From: Methanospirillum purgamenti
GTDB lineage: Archaea > Halobacteriota > Methanomicrobia > Methanomicrobiales > Methanospirillaceae
Direction: 5' to 3' (one strand)
Assembly (NCBI RefSeq): GCF_018502485.1
Contig: NZ_CP075546.1
DNA length: 64,000 bases
The notes beneath the pieces were generated by a model that made no database searches, was not told the origin of the DNA, and saw only the letters and a list, made by a program, of their open reading frames with translations. The translations under genes were made by a program, and so were the position numbers. Shown piece after piece: positions 43,308 through 52,314 of this stretch (the first letter of the stretch is position 1; every line of letters begins with the position of its first letter).

Positions 43308-44297
43308 ATGCATCTGACCGGTTGGATTGAGCTGGAAGGTAAAAAATTATCACCAGAAGAATTAGAGCAGGTACTTGAGCGGGATCCTTCTCTTGTTTCC
43401 CGGTTTAATGGTGAATTTTACCTGGAATATGGAACATGCTCTGCCCGGGATCAGTATGGAATTATCCCCGGTCCATGTCCGGCTGGGTCAATCATGTGTG
43501 ATGGTAAAGCAGTTGGGACAATCCATCCACCCTGCCAGAATCTCCCTCTGGCTGATGCAATTAGATCAGCTATTGAAATCAGGTCAGATACAGGAATTAC
43601 TGCTCTATCCGGAGGGGTTGACTCAGCCCTTGTTGCTGCTGTAGCACAAAGACCATGCCTTGTTGTAGGAATGGAGGGGTGCCATGATATCAGGCAGGCA
43701 ACTGAAGTAGCAACGATACTTGACCTATCCCTCCACGTCCGAACCGTTACGCCACAAGATGTCGCAGATGCACTCCCGGTTGTCATATCCCTTATTCATG
43801 ATCCAAATCCGGTTGATGTTGCCATAGGAACGACGCTCTATTTTGTTGCAGAAACCGCACAAGACCTGGGGTATGAGCGTATACTTACCGGGCAGGGTGC
43901 AGACGAAGTCTTTGGTGGGTATGCCAGATATCTTGAAACTCCGCCTCACCTCCTTGATGAAGTATTCGCCCGTGATTTTGACTCATTATCACGACAAGGC
44001 AAGCGGGATCAGGGTATTGCACGGTCAATGGGTGCCTACCTGTCAATGCCATACCTTGATATCAGGGTCGTATGCGCTGCACAGGCAATCCCCCCGACTG
44101 AACGGGTACAGGGTGGTGTCAGAAAAAAACCACTTCGTGAGGTCGCCAGCCTCTATATGCCTGAATCGTATGCATATTACGAGAAAAAAGCCATGCAGTA
44201 CGGGACAGGGATCTGGAAAGAGATAAAACGGATTGCCCGGCAGAATGGTTATCACAGCTCTGTTTCAGATTTCATAACACATATCAGGAGGACATAA
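43308..44297 (+). CDS. Asparagine-synthetase-like ATP pyrophosphatase with truncated glutaminase domain
   Basis: 329 residues from ATG 43308. Residues 31-70 (SRFNGEFYLEYGTCSARDQYGIIPG) match the last part of the class II glutaminase domain of AsnB, but the first half with the catalytic N-terminal Cys is absent. The synthetase domain has the PP-loop ALSGGVDSALVAA (101-106 SGGVDS) and LTGQGADEVFGGYARY. It may amidate an acid using free ammonia or a partner. gatC begins 7 bases downstream, so it is in an operon with the tRNA amidotransferase, which supplies its own glutaminase (GatA). Confidence 0.82.
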   Translation: MHLTGWIELEGKKLSPEELEQVLERDPSLVSRFNGEFYLEYGTCSARDQYGIIPGPCPAGSIMCDGKAVGTIHPPCQNLPLADAIRSAIEIRSDTGITALSGGVDSALVAAVAQRPCLVVGMEGCHDIRQATEVATILDLSLHVRTVTPQDVADALPVVISLIHDPNPVDVAIGTTLYFVAETAQDLGYERILTGQGADEVFGGYARYLETPPHLLDEVFARDFDSLSRQGKRDQGIARSMGAYLSMPYLDIRVVCAAQAIPPTERVQGGVRKKPLREVASLYMPESYAYYEKKAMQYGTGIWKEIKRIARQNGYHSSVSDFITHIRRT

Positions 44298-44304
44298 AAG
44301 TACA

Positions 44305-44574
44305 ATGGTTACCGCAGAAGACGTCAGAAAAATAGCAAAACTCGCTGATGTCGGCATTGATGATTCAGAAATTTCAGAATTTACATCTCAGTGCTCAGGC
44401 ATCCTGGAATATTTTGCAGTTCTTGATACTCTTGACCAGAACCAGCCCTTCATTCGTGAACGATATAATATTCTTCGTGACGATGAAGTTCTTCCCTCCC
44501 TCACCCAGGAGGAATCCCTTCAGAACGCAGGTCAGACGGAAAAAGGATACTTTAAAGCTCCACGGGTGATGTAA
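44305..44574 (+). CDS. gatC: Aspartyl/glutamyl-tRNA amidotransferase subunit C
   Basis: 89 residues, the usual GatC size. Starts VTAEDVRKIAKLADVGIDDSEISEF, with ILEYFAVLDTLD, RYNILRDDEVLPSLTQEESLQNA and the terminal KGYFKAPRVM typical of the family. It wraps GatA onto GatB. The next gene begins one base after its stop. Confidence 0.93.
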   Translation: MVTAEDVRKIAKLADVGIDDSEISEFTSQCSGILEYFAVLDTLDQNQPFIRERYNILRDDEVLPSLTQEESLQNAGQTEKGYFKAPRVM

Positions 44575-44575
44575 C

Positions 44576-45871
44576 GTGAAGACCATATCCTTTAAGCCGG
44601 ATGATGCTGTTCATGCATTTATCACCACTATCCCGACGGTATCGTATGGCGATGGTCCGCTTTCCGGAGTTACCGTTGCAGTAAAAGACAATATCTCAAC
44701 AAAAGGGATTGAAACGACATGTGCCTCAAAAATACTGAAGGGATATATCCCTCCCTATGATGCTCATGTGGTGACCCTTTTAAAAGATGCCGGAGCAGCA
44801 ATTGTTGGAAAAACGAATATGGATGAGTTCGGGATGGGCACCACTACTGAAAATAGTGCCTTTGGTCCGACATTCAATCCTCTGGACCATACCCGTGTTC
44901 CCGGTGGTTCCTCAGGGGGTTCTGCAGCTGCTGTTGCTGCACATCTTGTAGACTGTGCAATTGGTTCAGACACCGGAGGATCCATCAGGTGTCCTGCAGC
45001 TTTTTGTGGCATAGTCGGTCTAAAGCCTACGTATGGCAGGGTGTCCAGGTTTGGACTTATCGCATATGCAAACTCTTTGGAACAGATTGGTCCGATGGCT
45101 CGGGATGTAACAACTCTTTCAAAACTGTATGCTGTCATAGCCGGACATGACCCGCGTGATGCCACATCGGTAAACAAACCATATTCACATACCCCTTCAT
45201 CAGACATGAATGGTCTGAAAATAGGAATGCCCGAAGAGTTTTTTGGAGAAGGAGTCAATCCAAAAGTTGCTGATGTTGTGAGAACGGCAATAAAGACCCT
45301 GGAGTCTCTAGGTGCTGAAGCAGTGCCATGTACGATGCCTTCCATGAAATATGCTCTTTCAGCCTACTATGTTACATGTACCAGTGAGGCATCCAGTAAC
45401 CTTGCCAGGTTTGACGGGGTCAGGTATGGGCCGGCAATCGAGACACTGAAAAGTTGGCATGATGCCTACTCAGACCAGAGAAAAGATGGATTTGGCAAAG
45501 AGGTCCGTCGCCGGATCATCCTGGGAACTTTCTCTCTTGCAGCCGGATATTATGGGAGATATTACCAGAAAGCACAGACAGCTCGCCAGATGGTCAGGGA
45601 TGATTTTGAGCGTATCTTCAGGGATGTTGATGTCATTGCCGGACCGACAATGCCAGACATTGCCTTCAAACTTGGTGAGAAGAGTGATCCACTGCAGATG
45701 TATCTTTCTGATATCCTCACCGTCCCGGCAAATCTTGCTGGCGTGCCGGCATTATCAGTCCCGTGTGGAACGGTTGATAATATGCCAGTCGGTCTTCAGT
45801 TGATTGGACGCTATTTCGAGGATGAGCGGATCATAGACACTGCATATGCTTTCGAGCAGGAGGTGTCATAA
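44576..45871 (+). CDS. gatA: Aspartyl/glutamyl-tRNA amidotransferase subunit A
   Basis: 431 residues, amidase family, starting at GTG 44576. The catalytic Ser-cisSer-Lys triad is visible in VAVKDNIS (Lys), GSDTGGSIRCPAAF (cis-Ser/Ser) and the PGGSSGGSAAAVAA loop. It frees ammonia from glutamine and passes it to GatB for Glu-tRNA(Gln) or Asp-tRNA(Asn). The stop overlaps the gatB ATG by one base. Confidence 0.95.
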   Translation: MKTISFKPDDAVHAFITTIPTVSYGDGPLSGVTVAVKDNISTKGIETTCASKILKGYIPPYDAHVVTLLKDAGAAIVGKTNMDEFGMGTTTENSAFGPTFNPLDHTRVPGGSSGGSAAAVAAHLVDCAIGSDTGGSIRCPAAFCGIVGLKPTYGRVSRFGLIAYANSLEQIGPMARDVTTLSKLYAVIAGHDPRDATSVNKPYSHTPSSDMNGLKIGMPEEFFGEGVNPKVADVVRTAIKTLESLGAEAVPCTMPSMKYALSAYYVTCTSEASSNLARFDGVRYGPAIETLKSWHDAYSDQRKDGFGKEVRRRIILGTFSLAAGYYGRYYQKAQTARQMVRDDFERIFRDVDVIAGPTMPDIAFKLGEKSDPLQMYLSDILTVPANLAGVPALSVPCGTVDNMPVGLQLIGRYFEDERIIDTAYAFEQEVS

Positions 45872-47295
45872 TGGAAGAGCGGGAGACGATCATCGGTCTG
45901 GAGATTCACTGTCAGTTGGACACGAAATCCAAGATGTTCTGCAGTTGTTCTACTGATTTTCGTGACAATGAACCGAACACTCATACCTGTCCGGTCTGTC
46001 TGGGACTTCCTGGCAGTATGCCGATGGTAAACAAGCGAGCCATCGAATTTGCATTAAAGGTTGCAAAGGCATTAAACTGTACCATCCGGGATGAATCTGA
46101 GTTCTCACGGAAAAATTACTTTTACCCTGATCTGAATAAAGCATACCAGATCACGCAGTATGATAAACCCCTTGCAGAGTGGGGAAAACTTCTCATCGAT
46201 GGAGATGACGGGGAGAAAGAGATCCGCATCACCAGAATCCATCTCGAGGAGGATCCTGGACGTTCAGTTCACATGGGTACCACTGACCGGGGGAAATACA
46301 CCCTTGTTGACTATAACCGAGCCGGAATTCCACTTATTGAGATTGTCACCGAACCAGATCTCCGATCCCCGAAAGAGGCCAGAAAATTCCTCAACAAACT
46401 TCGGGCAACCCTTGAATATCTGAACGTGTTTGACTCAGAAAAAGAAGGATCTCTTCGTGTAGATGCGAATATCTCATTAAAAGGGTCAGAACGGGTTGAG
46501 GTAAAAAATATCTCCTCATATAAAGGTGTTGAAAAGGCACTTACCTTTGAAGTGACCAGGCAGCGGAATGTTCTGCGACGTGGGCAAACCGTAGCCAGAG
46601 AAACCAGGCATTTTGTTGAAGCTCGAGGTGTTACGACTTCTTCACGGTCAAAAGAGGAAGAGAATGATTACCGGTACTTCCCTGAACCTGATCTCCTCCC
46701 TCTCCGGGTAGCATCCTGGGTTGACACAATTGAGCTACCAGAACTTCCGGATGCACGGCGTGAACGCTTTATCGCCCAGTACAAGGTATCTCCGGAACAT
46801 GCAAAGACACTCACCGGAGGGCTGAAACTTGCAGAGTTCTATGAAGCTGTCGCATCTGAAGATCCAGCTCTTGCAGCGACCTGGACAGCAGATTACCTGC
46901 TTGGAGAACTGAATTACCGTGACTTTTCTATCGATGCTATGCCTGCTGATCTCTTCAAGGAACTGCTGGCACTCATCAAGCATGATACTATTACTGACAA
47001 ATCAGCAGTTGAGATACTCAGGCTGATTCTTGATGCCGTCAAGGAAGGAAAGAAACCGGAACGCCCGCAGGAGATTGTGTCACGACTTGGCCTTGCAAAG
47101 ACCAGTGGCGATCAGGTAACTACGATGATACAGGAAGTAATTACTGAACAACCGGCAGCTGTTGCAGATTATTATGCTGGCAAGATGCAGGCATTGAATT
47201 TCCTGGTTGGACAGGTTATGAAAAAATGTAGAGGGCGTGCAGATCCCGGACACCTGAACACACTTCTAAAAGAAATACTCGATAATAAGGTCTGA
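45871..47295 (+). CDS. gatB: Aspartyl/glutamyl-tRNA amidotransferase subunit B
   Basis: 474 residues. Starts with the family motif IIGLEIHCQLDTKSKMFC; zinc Cys in CSCSTDF and CPVCLGLPGSMP; then FSRKNYFYPDLNKAYQITQYD and HLEEDPGRS. The C-terminal tail domain binds tRNA. It phosphorylates and amidates the misacylated Glu or Asp on tRNA. GatB rather than GatE shows the GatCAB type. It forms an operon with asnB-like, gatC, gatA and probably topA. Confidence 0.96.
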   Translation: MEERETIIGLEIHCQLDTKSKMFCSCSTDFRDNEPNTHTCPVCLGLPGSMPMVNKRAIEFALKVAKALNCTIRDESEFSRKNYFYPDLNKAYQITQYDKPLAEWGKLLIDGDDGEKEIRITRIHLEEDPGRSVHMGTTDRGKYTLVDYNRAGIPLIEIVTEPDLRSPKEARKFLNKLRATLEYLNVFDSEKEGSLRVDANISLKGSERVEVKNISSYKGVEKALTFEVTRQRNVLRRGQTVARETRHFVEARGVTTSSRSKEEENDYRYFPEPDLLPLRVASWVDTIELPELPDARRERFIAQYKVSPEHAKTLTGGLKLAEFYEAVASEDPALAATWTADYLLGELNYRDFSIDAMPADLFKELLALIKHDTITDKSAVEILRLILDAVKEGKKPERPQEIVSRLGLAKTSGDQVTTMIQEVITEQPAAVADYYAGKMQALNFLVGQVMKKCRGRADPGHLNTLLKEILDNKV

Positions 47296-47299
47296 TATC

Positions 47300-50095
47300 A
47301 TGCATCTGATTATTGCCGAAAAAAATATTGCTGCTAACCGGATTGCCCATATCCTTTCAGGGAAAGACAAAGTATCGGCAAAAAAAGAGGGAGGGGTGAA
47401 TGTATACAATTTTGGCGACAAGACATCAATCGGACTTCGGGGGCATGTTGTTGAGGTTGATTTTGTCGAAGGGTATACCAACTGGCGGTCACAGGAACGA
47501 CCTCCCCGGTCATTAATCGATGCAGGAACTATAAAGAGACCAACCGAACCCACCATTGTAAAGCTTATCCAGAAGATAGCCAAAAAGGCGAATCGGGTTA
47601 CAATTGCCACTGATTTTGATACCGAAGGAGAACTTATCGGGAAAGAGGCCTATGAACTGGTCCGGGCAGTAAATCAAAAAGTTCCGATCGACCGGGCACG
47701 GTTCTCTGCGATAACCAAAGAAGAAATCAACCGTGCTTTTTCTGAACCGACTGATATTGATTTTGACCTTGCTGCTGCAGGAGAAGCACGGCAGGTTGTA
47801 GATCTCATCTGGGGAGCATCACTGACCAGGTTTATTAGTCTGGCAGCAAAGCGAGGCGGGGGGAACATTCTTTCAGTCGGTCGGGTTCAGTCTCCGACTC
47901 TGGCAATGATTGTTGACCGGGAACGTGAGATTGAGTCATTCATTCCTGAACCATACTGGGAGATCTCCCTGGTAACGGATAAAGATGGCCAGCCTATCAA
48001 CGCTCGACATGCTGCAGGCAGATTTACTGATAAAAAGGAAGCCGATGCAGCCTATGCCGGGACAAAAGATCCCCTGATCGTTACCGAAATGAAAGAAGGG
48101 AAAAGGGTTGACCGGGCTCCGACACCTTTCGATACCACCCAGTTTATCGTCGCTGCGGCACGAATCGGATACTCTGCAGCAAATGCAATGCGTGTTGCTG
48201 AAGAACTGTATATGAACGGATTTATCTCATATCCGCGTACAGACAACACGATTTATCCACCCTCCTTAAACCTTGAAAGTATCCTGACAACTCTTGAAAA
48301 GACACAGTTTGCTCATGATGTTGCATGGGTCAGGAAAAACAAACGTTCAAAGCCGACTGAGGGGAAAAAATCTTCAACTGACCATCCGCCTATTCACCCG
48401 ACTGGTGTTGCAACCCAGGAGCAGCTTGGTGAAAACTGGAAGTTATATGAGCTGGTTGTCAGAAGATTTCTCGCCACCCTGTCTCCGGATGCTGAATGGG
48501 CAACGATGCGTATTGGAATGGATGCATCAGGACAGAATTATATCTCAACCGGTTCACGACTGACTGAACCAGGATGGAGAACTGTTTACCCATACTCAGA
48601 GGCAAAAGATTCCATCCTTCCTGTAGTAAAAACCGGGGAGAAACTAAAGATCCAGGATCTGAATCTTGAAGAGAAACAGACCCAGCCCCCGCCGAGATAT
48701 TCACAGAGTAAACTTATCCAGGTAATGGAAGAACTCGGCCTTGGGACCAAATCCACACGGCATGAAGTTATCCAGAAACTCATCTCCAGAAAATACATCG
48801 AAGGGAACCCATTACGGCCAACCCTTGTGGGAAAGGCTGTAACCGATTCTCTTGAAGCTCATGCCTCCACAATTACCAGGCCTGACATGACCCAGAAACT
48901 TGAGCAGGCAATGGAGGCTATCAAGATTAAGGATAAATCCCGCGATGGCGTGGTGGATGATTCACGAAAGATGCTTCATCAGGTTTTTGACGAATTAGAA
49001 CCGAATGAAGCGGTTATCGGCCAGGAGATCATGGGACAGACCGATGAAGAACTGACCATCGGCCCCTGTCCGGTATGTGGCAAAGATCTTCGTATCCGTC
49101 GGAAAGGGGGTTCACAATTTATCGGATGCAATGGATATCCTGACTGTACCTGTAATATCTCACTTCCTGGGACAATGTGGGGATCAGCTGTCAGAACAAA
49201 AAATGTCTGTGAGATCCATAACCTCTTTCATGTTAGTCTGATTGCAAAAGGAGCACGCCCCTGGGAGATGGGTTGTCCGCTCTGTCAGCTCATCGAACAA
49301 CAAAAAGAGCATTATGCCAAAATGCCTTCTATGACCGGGGAACTTCAGCAAAAACTTCTTGATGCAAAGATCTTCTCCCTCTATGATCTCTCAAAGTTCG
49401 AGCAAGGTGATCTGGTTAAAAAACTGGGTATTACTAAGAAACTGGCAGAAATCATCATCAAAGAGGCAAATGAGGTTCTTGATCTGATCAGAAGACGATC
49501 AGAATGCAAAAAGTTCATGAAACAATTTGTCCCTCCAAAACGTGGCAGGAGTCATACCAAGGTCATGAACGGGTTTGCAGAATCCGGTATCAACTGTATC
49601 GGAGATATTGCTACCGCCACATTGGAATCTTTAAAAAAGACAGGGCTCTCTGATGAGGAAGCAAAAACACTCAAAGATGAGGCAATATCTCTTATCGCAA
49701 AAAACCACCTGAGAGAGATTGGCATTCCCGCAGTCTCACTCAAACGGTACCAAGAGGCAGGATTTTTATCACCGGAAGAGATTGCTTCATCACATCCAGC
49801 ATTTATCTCACTAAAAACTGGAATCTCAATTGAAACAGTAGGAAAGCATCTCTCCCTTATAACCCAGTCACTTGGAAAACCTGACCCAGTAAAGATATCT
49901 AAGAAAGCCTTTGAGTCAGGAAAAGCAGAACTGATGAGTATCCCAGGGGTTGGAGAATCAACCCTCGAACAACTGTATTCTGTGGGAATTTTTGATAAAA
50001 AATCATTAATTGGAGCAGATACAGCAAAAGCAGCGACAACCAGCGGATTATCAAAAGATCACCTGAAAAAGTTACAAGTTACTGCAAGGGCATAA
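47300..50095 (+). CDS. topA: DNA topoisomerase I (type IA)
   Basis: 931 residues. Toprim domain from HLIIAEKNIAANRIAHIL through ATDFDTEGELIG; active-site Tyr in GFISYPRTDNT (about residue 312); GLGTKSTRHEVIQKL; one zinc finger CPVCGK...GGSQFIGCNGYPDC (about 592-616). The long C-terminal part (700-931) contains helix-hairpin-helix-like repeats such as FAESGINCIGDIAT and SIPGVGESTLEQLYSVGIF. It relaxes negative supercoils, opposing the gyrase encoded in the same window. It starts 4 bases after gatB. Confidence 0.95.
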   Translation: MHLIIAEKNIAANRIAHILSGKDKVSAKKEGGVNVYNFGDKTSIGLRGHVVEVDFVEGYTNWRSQERPPRSLIDAGTIKRPTEPTIVKLIQKIAKKANRVTIATDFDTEGELIGKEAYELVRAVNQKVPIDRARFSAITKEEINRAFSEPTDIDFDLAAAGEARQVVDLIWGASLTRFISLAAKRGGGNILSVGRVQSPTLAMIVDREREIESFIPEPYWEISLVTDKDGQPINARHAAGRFTDKKEADAAYAGTKDPLIVTEMKEGKRVDRAPTPFDTTQFIVAAARIGYSAANAMRVAEELYMNGFISYPRTDNTIYPPSLNLESILTTLEKTQFAHDVAWVRKNKRSKPTEGKKSSTDHPPIHPTGVATQEQLGENWKLYELVVRRFLATLSPDAEWATMRIGMDASGQNYISTGSRLTEPGWRTVYPYSEAKDSILPVVKTGEKLKIQDLNLEEKQTQPPPRYSQSKLIQVMEELGLGTKSTRHEVIQKLISRKYIEGNPLRPTLVGKAVTDSLEAHASTITRPDMTQKLEQAMEAIKIKDKSRDGVVDDSRKMLHQVFDELEPNEAVIGQEIMGQTDEELTIGPCPVCGKDLRIRRKGGSQFIGCNGYPDCTCNISLPGTMWGSAVRTKNVCEIHNLFHVSLIAKGARPWEMGCPLCQLIEQQKEHYAKMPSMTGELQQKLLDAKIFSLYDLSKFEQGDLVKKLGITKKLAEIIIKEANEVLDLIRRRSECKKFMKQFVPPKRGRSHTKVMNGFAESGINCIGDIATATLESLKKTGLSDEEAKTLKDEAISLIAKNHLREIGIPAVSLKRYQEAGFLSPEEIASSHPAFISLKTGISIETVGKHLSLITQSLGKPDPVKISKKAFESGKAELMSIPGVGESTLEQLYSVGIFDKKSLIGADTAKAATTSGLSKDHLKKLQVTARA

Positions 50096-50166
50096 TACCC
50101 TCATCTCCCGAACGTTTTTCAGTCAGAACTAATGAAGCTGTACAGCACTTTTGAGGACAGGCATAT

Positions 50167-50853
50167 ATGCATACAAAATGGAAGACCTGGGCTCACGTTA
50201 CCAAGCTTGACCCGGATAAACATCTCACCGAAGAGCAGATCGCAGAAATCGCAACAAGTGGGACAGATGCACTGATTCTTTCCGGTACACTCAATATCAC
50301 CAAGGAAAATATGACTGAGCTGCGTGATCAGGTTAAGGAATATGGCCTTCCGCTTGTTGTTGAACCAGCAGGGCCTGAGTCTGTGGTTTTCCACGGAATT
50401 GACCTTTTGTACGTTGCAAGTGTAATGAACACATCAGATGCACGATGGATTGTCGGGAAACACCGCGACTGGGCGATGAATCCTGACATTGTCTGGGACA
50501 AGGTCATCCCTGAAGCGTACATCGTGTTAAATCCCAATTCTGCTGTTGGAAAAGTGACAGGAGCAGACTGTGGAATTTCAGCTCAGGAAGTAGCAGCGTA
50601 TGCCTCTGTTGCAGATCACTATTTCAAATTCCCGATTGTGTACATTGAATACAGTGGGATGTATGGAGATCCTGATGTGGTGTGCGAGGCTAGCAAAGCC
50701 ATTGATCATGCCATCCTGTATTACGGAGGAGGCATAGATTCCGGTGCAAAAGCAGCGGAGATGGCCAGGTATGCAGACACTATTGTCGTTGGAAATGCAG
50801 TCTACGATAAGGGCGTAAAAACTCTTCTTGAGACCGTTCAGGCAGTTCAGTAA
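50167..50853 (+). CDS. Geranylgeranylglyceryl phosphate synthase
   Basis: 228 residues, PcrB/GGGPS TIM-barrel family. Features: HVTKLDPDKHLTEEQIAEIATSGTDALILSGT, VEPAGPESVVF, GIDLLYVASVMNT, YIEYSGMYGDPDVV and ILYYGGGIDSGAKA with the phosphate loop, then TIVVGNAVYD. It makes the first ether bond of archaeal membrane lipids from sn-glycerol-1-phosphate. It shares the lipid theme with DUF126 at 17.2 kb. TrmJ follows after 5 bases. Confidence 0.93.
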   Translation: MHTKWKTWAHVTKLDPDKHLTEEQIAEIATSGTDALILSGTLNITKENMTELRDQVKEYGLPLVVEPAGPESVVFHGIDLLYVASVMNTSDARWIVGKHRDWAMNPDIVWDKVIPEAYIVLNPNSAVGKVTGADCGISAQEVAAYASVADHYFKFPIVYIEYSGMYGDPDVVCEASKAIDHAILYYGGGIDSGAKAAEMARYADTIVVGNAVYDKGVKTLLETVQAVQ

Positions 50854-50858
50854 TTATT

Positions 50859-51614
50859 ATGCCCCATATACGGATTGTCCTGGTCGAACCGCTATATGAG
50901 GGAAATGTTGGATTTGCTGCCAGGGTGATGAAGAATTTCGGTTTTACCGATATGGTTCTCATCAATCCCTGCACCATAGGAAATGAAGCAAAAATCCGGG
51001 CATCCCATGCTGATGATGTACTCCTGAATGCTACCACCATGACCCTTGATGAAGTTTTTGCCACATCACACCGCGTGGTTGCTACGACCGGATCACTCTC
51101 CTATTCTGCTTGTCATCCGACGAGAATGCCATTTTATTCTCCAAAAGAACTCCGTCACCTGATAGGGGATCTTGAAGGCACGATTTCTATCTTATTTGGA
51201 CGGGAAAACTGGGGACTGTCAAACGAAGAAGTTAGAAGGGCAGATATTATCTGTACCATTCCAACATCACCCATCTATCCGATTATCAACCTCTCCCATG
51301 CGGTGGGTGTCATATGCTATGAACTGGCAAATCTGCCAAAAGCAGAAATCCCGCTTGCGACGGTAGAAGAGATGGATCATCTCTACGATCATATTGATGA
51401 GTATCTCGATCTTGTCGACCACCCTGGGTTTAAGCGGGAATCAACGATGACCCTTATCAGACGGGTGCTTGGACGATGCAATCTGACTTGGAGAGAATGC
51501 AGCACCATCCATGGACTTCTCAGGCGTTCTGAGTGGCACATTATTCCATCAGACAATGAAAACCGGGTCAGGTCTTCTGAAGATGAAGAACTGGAACATA
51601 ATGATAAACTGTAA
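50859..51614 (+). CDS. trmJ: SPOUT tRNA 2'-O-methyltransferase (TrmJ-like)
   Basis: 251 residues. Motif 1 is VLVEPLYEGNVGFAARVMKNFGF with the conserved N-GFAAR. Motif 2 is ISILFGRENWGLSNEEV, and motif 3 is IPTSPIYPIINLSHAVGVICYEL, forming the knotted SAM site. TrmJ methylates ribose 32 in the anticodon loop. Residues after about 155 form a separate helical extension that fits TrmJ rather than other SpoU enzymes. The dcd gene follows after 20 bases. Confidence 0.88.
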   Translation: MPHIRIVLVEPLYEGNVGFAARVMKNFGFTDMVLINPCTIGNEAKIRASHADDVLLNATTMTLDEVFATSHRVVATTGSLSYSACHPTRMPFYSPKELRHLIGDLEGTISILFGRENWGLSNEEVRRADIICTIPTSPIYPIINLSHAVGVICYELANLPKAEIPLATVEEMDHLYDHIDEYLDLVDHPGFKRESTMTLIRRVLGRCNLTWRECSTIHGLLRRSEWHIIPSDNENRVRSSEDEELEHNDKL

Positions 51615-51634
51615 TCCGAACAACAGATTGGTAC

Positions 51635-52192
51635 ATGATCCTTGTTGACTGGCAGATAACGGATCGGATAGAACGTGGGTATATAAGTATAGATCCTTAC
51701 AATCCTGAGTTAATCCAGCCAAATTCTATAGATATCCGGCTCGGTAATCATTTTGTCTGGTATACACCGGGAGAGGGAATTATTGATCCCTATACCCGGG
51801 ATTCTGTGACCAGTGGGACTGAAGAGATGACCGCAGAAAGTATTGTTCTACACCCCGGTCAGTTTGTCCTTGCCGAAACAATGGAGGCTATCCAACTTCC
51901 TGACAATATTGTGGCCAGTATCGAAGGAAAAAGCAGTATCGCCCGACTGGGTATTGAATTACACCAGACCGGGGGGTGGATTGATGCAGGTTTTGCCGGA
52001 TCTATTACCCTTGAGATGTGCAACGTAAATCAGCGCCCGGTCCGGATGCATGCTGGTATGCCAATCGGCCAACTGGTTTTTTATACAACCGAGCGGGCAT
52101 TGTGTCCATATAATACCAAAAAGGATGCAAAATACTTAAATCAGCGTCAGGCAACACTCTCACGATACTACGAGAATAAGAAAAGAACCTGA
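51635..52192 (+). CDS. dcd: dCTP deaminase
   Basis: 185 residues, trimeric dUTPase-fold. Visible: LVDWQITDRIERGYISIDPYNPELIQPNSIDIRLGN, IEGKSSIARLGIELHQTGGWIDAGFAGSITLEMCN (catalytic Glu in TLEM, Ser-Arg loop), and MPIGQLVFY. It deaminates dCTP to dUTP; some methanogen members also hydrolyse dUTP to dUMP, and sequence alone does not decide. Confidence 0.92.
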   Translation: MILVDWQITDRIERGYISIDPYNPELIQPNSIDIRLGNHFVWYTPGEGIIDPYTRDSVTSGTEEMTAESIVLHPGQFVLAETMEAIQLPDNIVASIEGKSSIARLGIELHQTGGWIDAGFAGSITLEMCNVNQRPVRMHAGMPIGQLVFYTTERALCPYNTKKDAKYLNQRQATLSRYYENKKRT

Positions 52193-52314
52193 ATACTTGA
52201 TATTTTTCATAATTTTCTTCATTCGGAAAAATTTGTCAGGATTGATGGTACCTACCTGGTTTTATACACAATAAACGTCAACATATATGGATATTGTACG
52301 AGGAGACCTGATTC

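Noticed and set aside
52246..52275. Short ORF (MVPTWFYTQ) ahead of thrS as a threonine leader peptide
   Set aside because: It has only two Thr codons, overlaps the probable TATA box and has no competing hairpin; likely chance.
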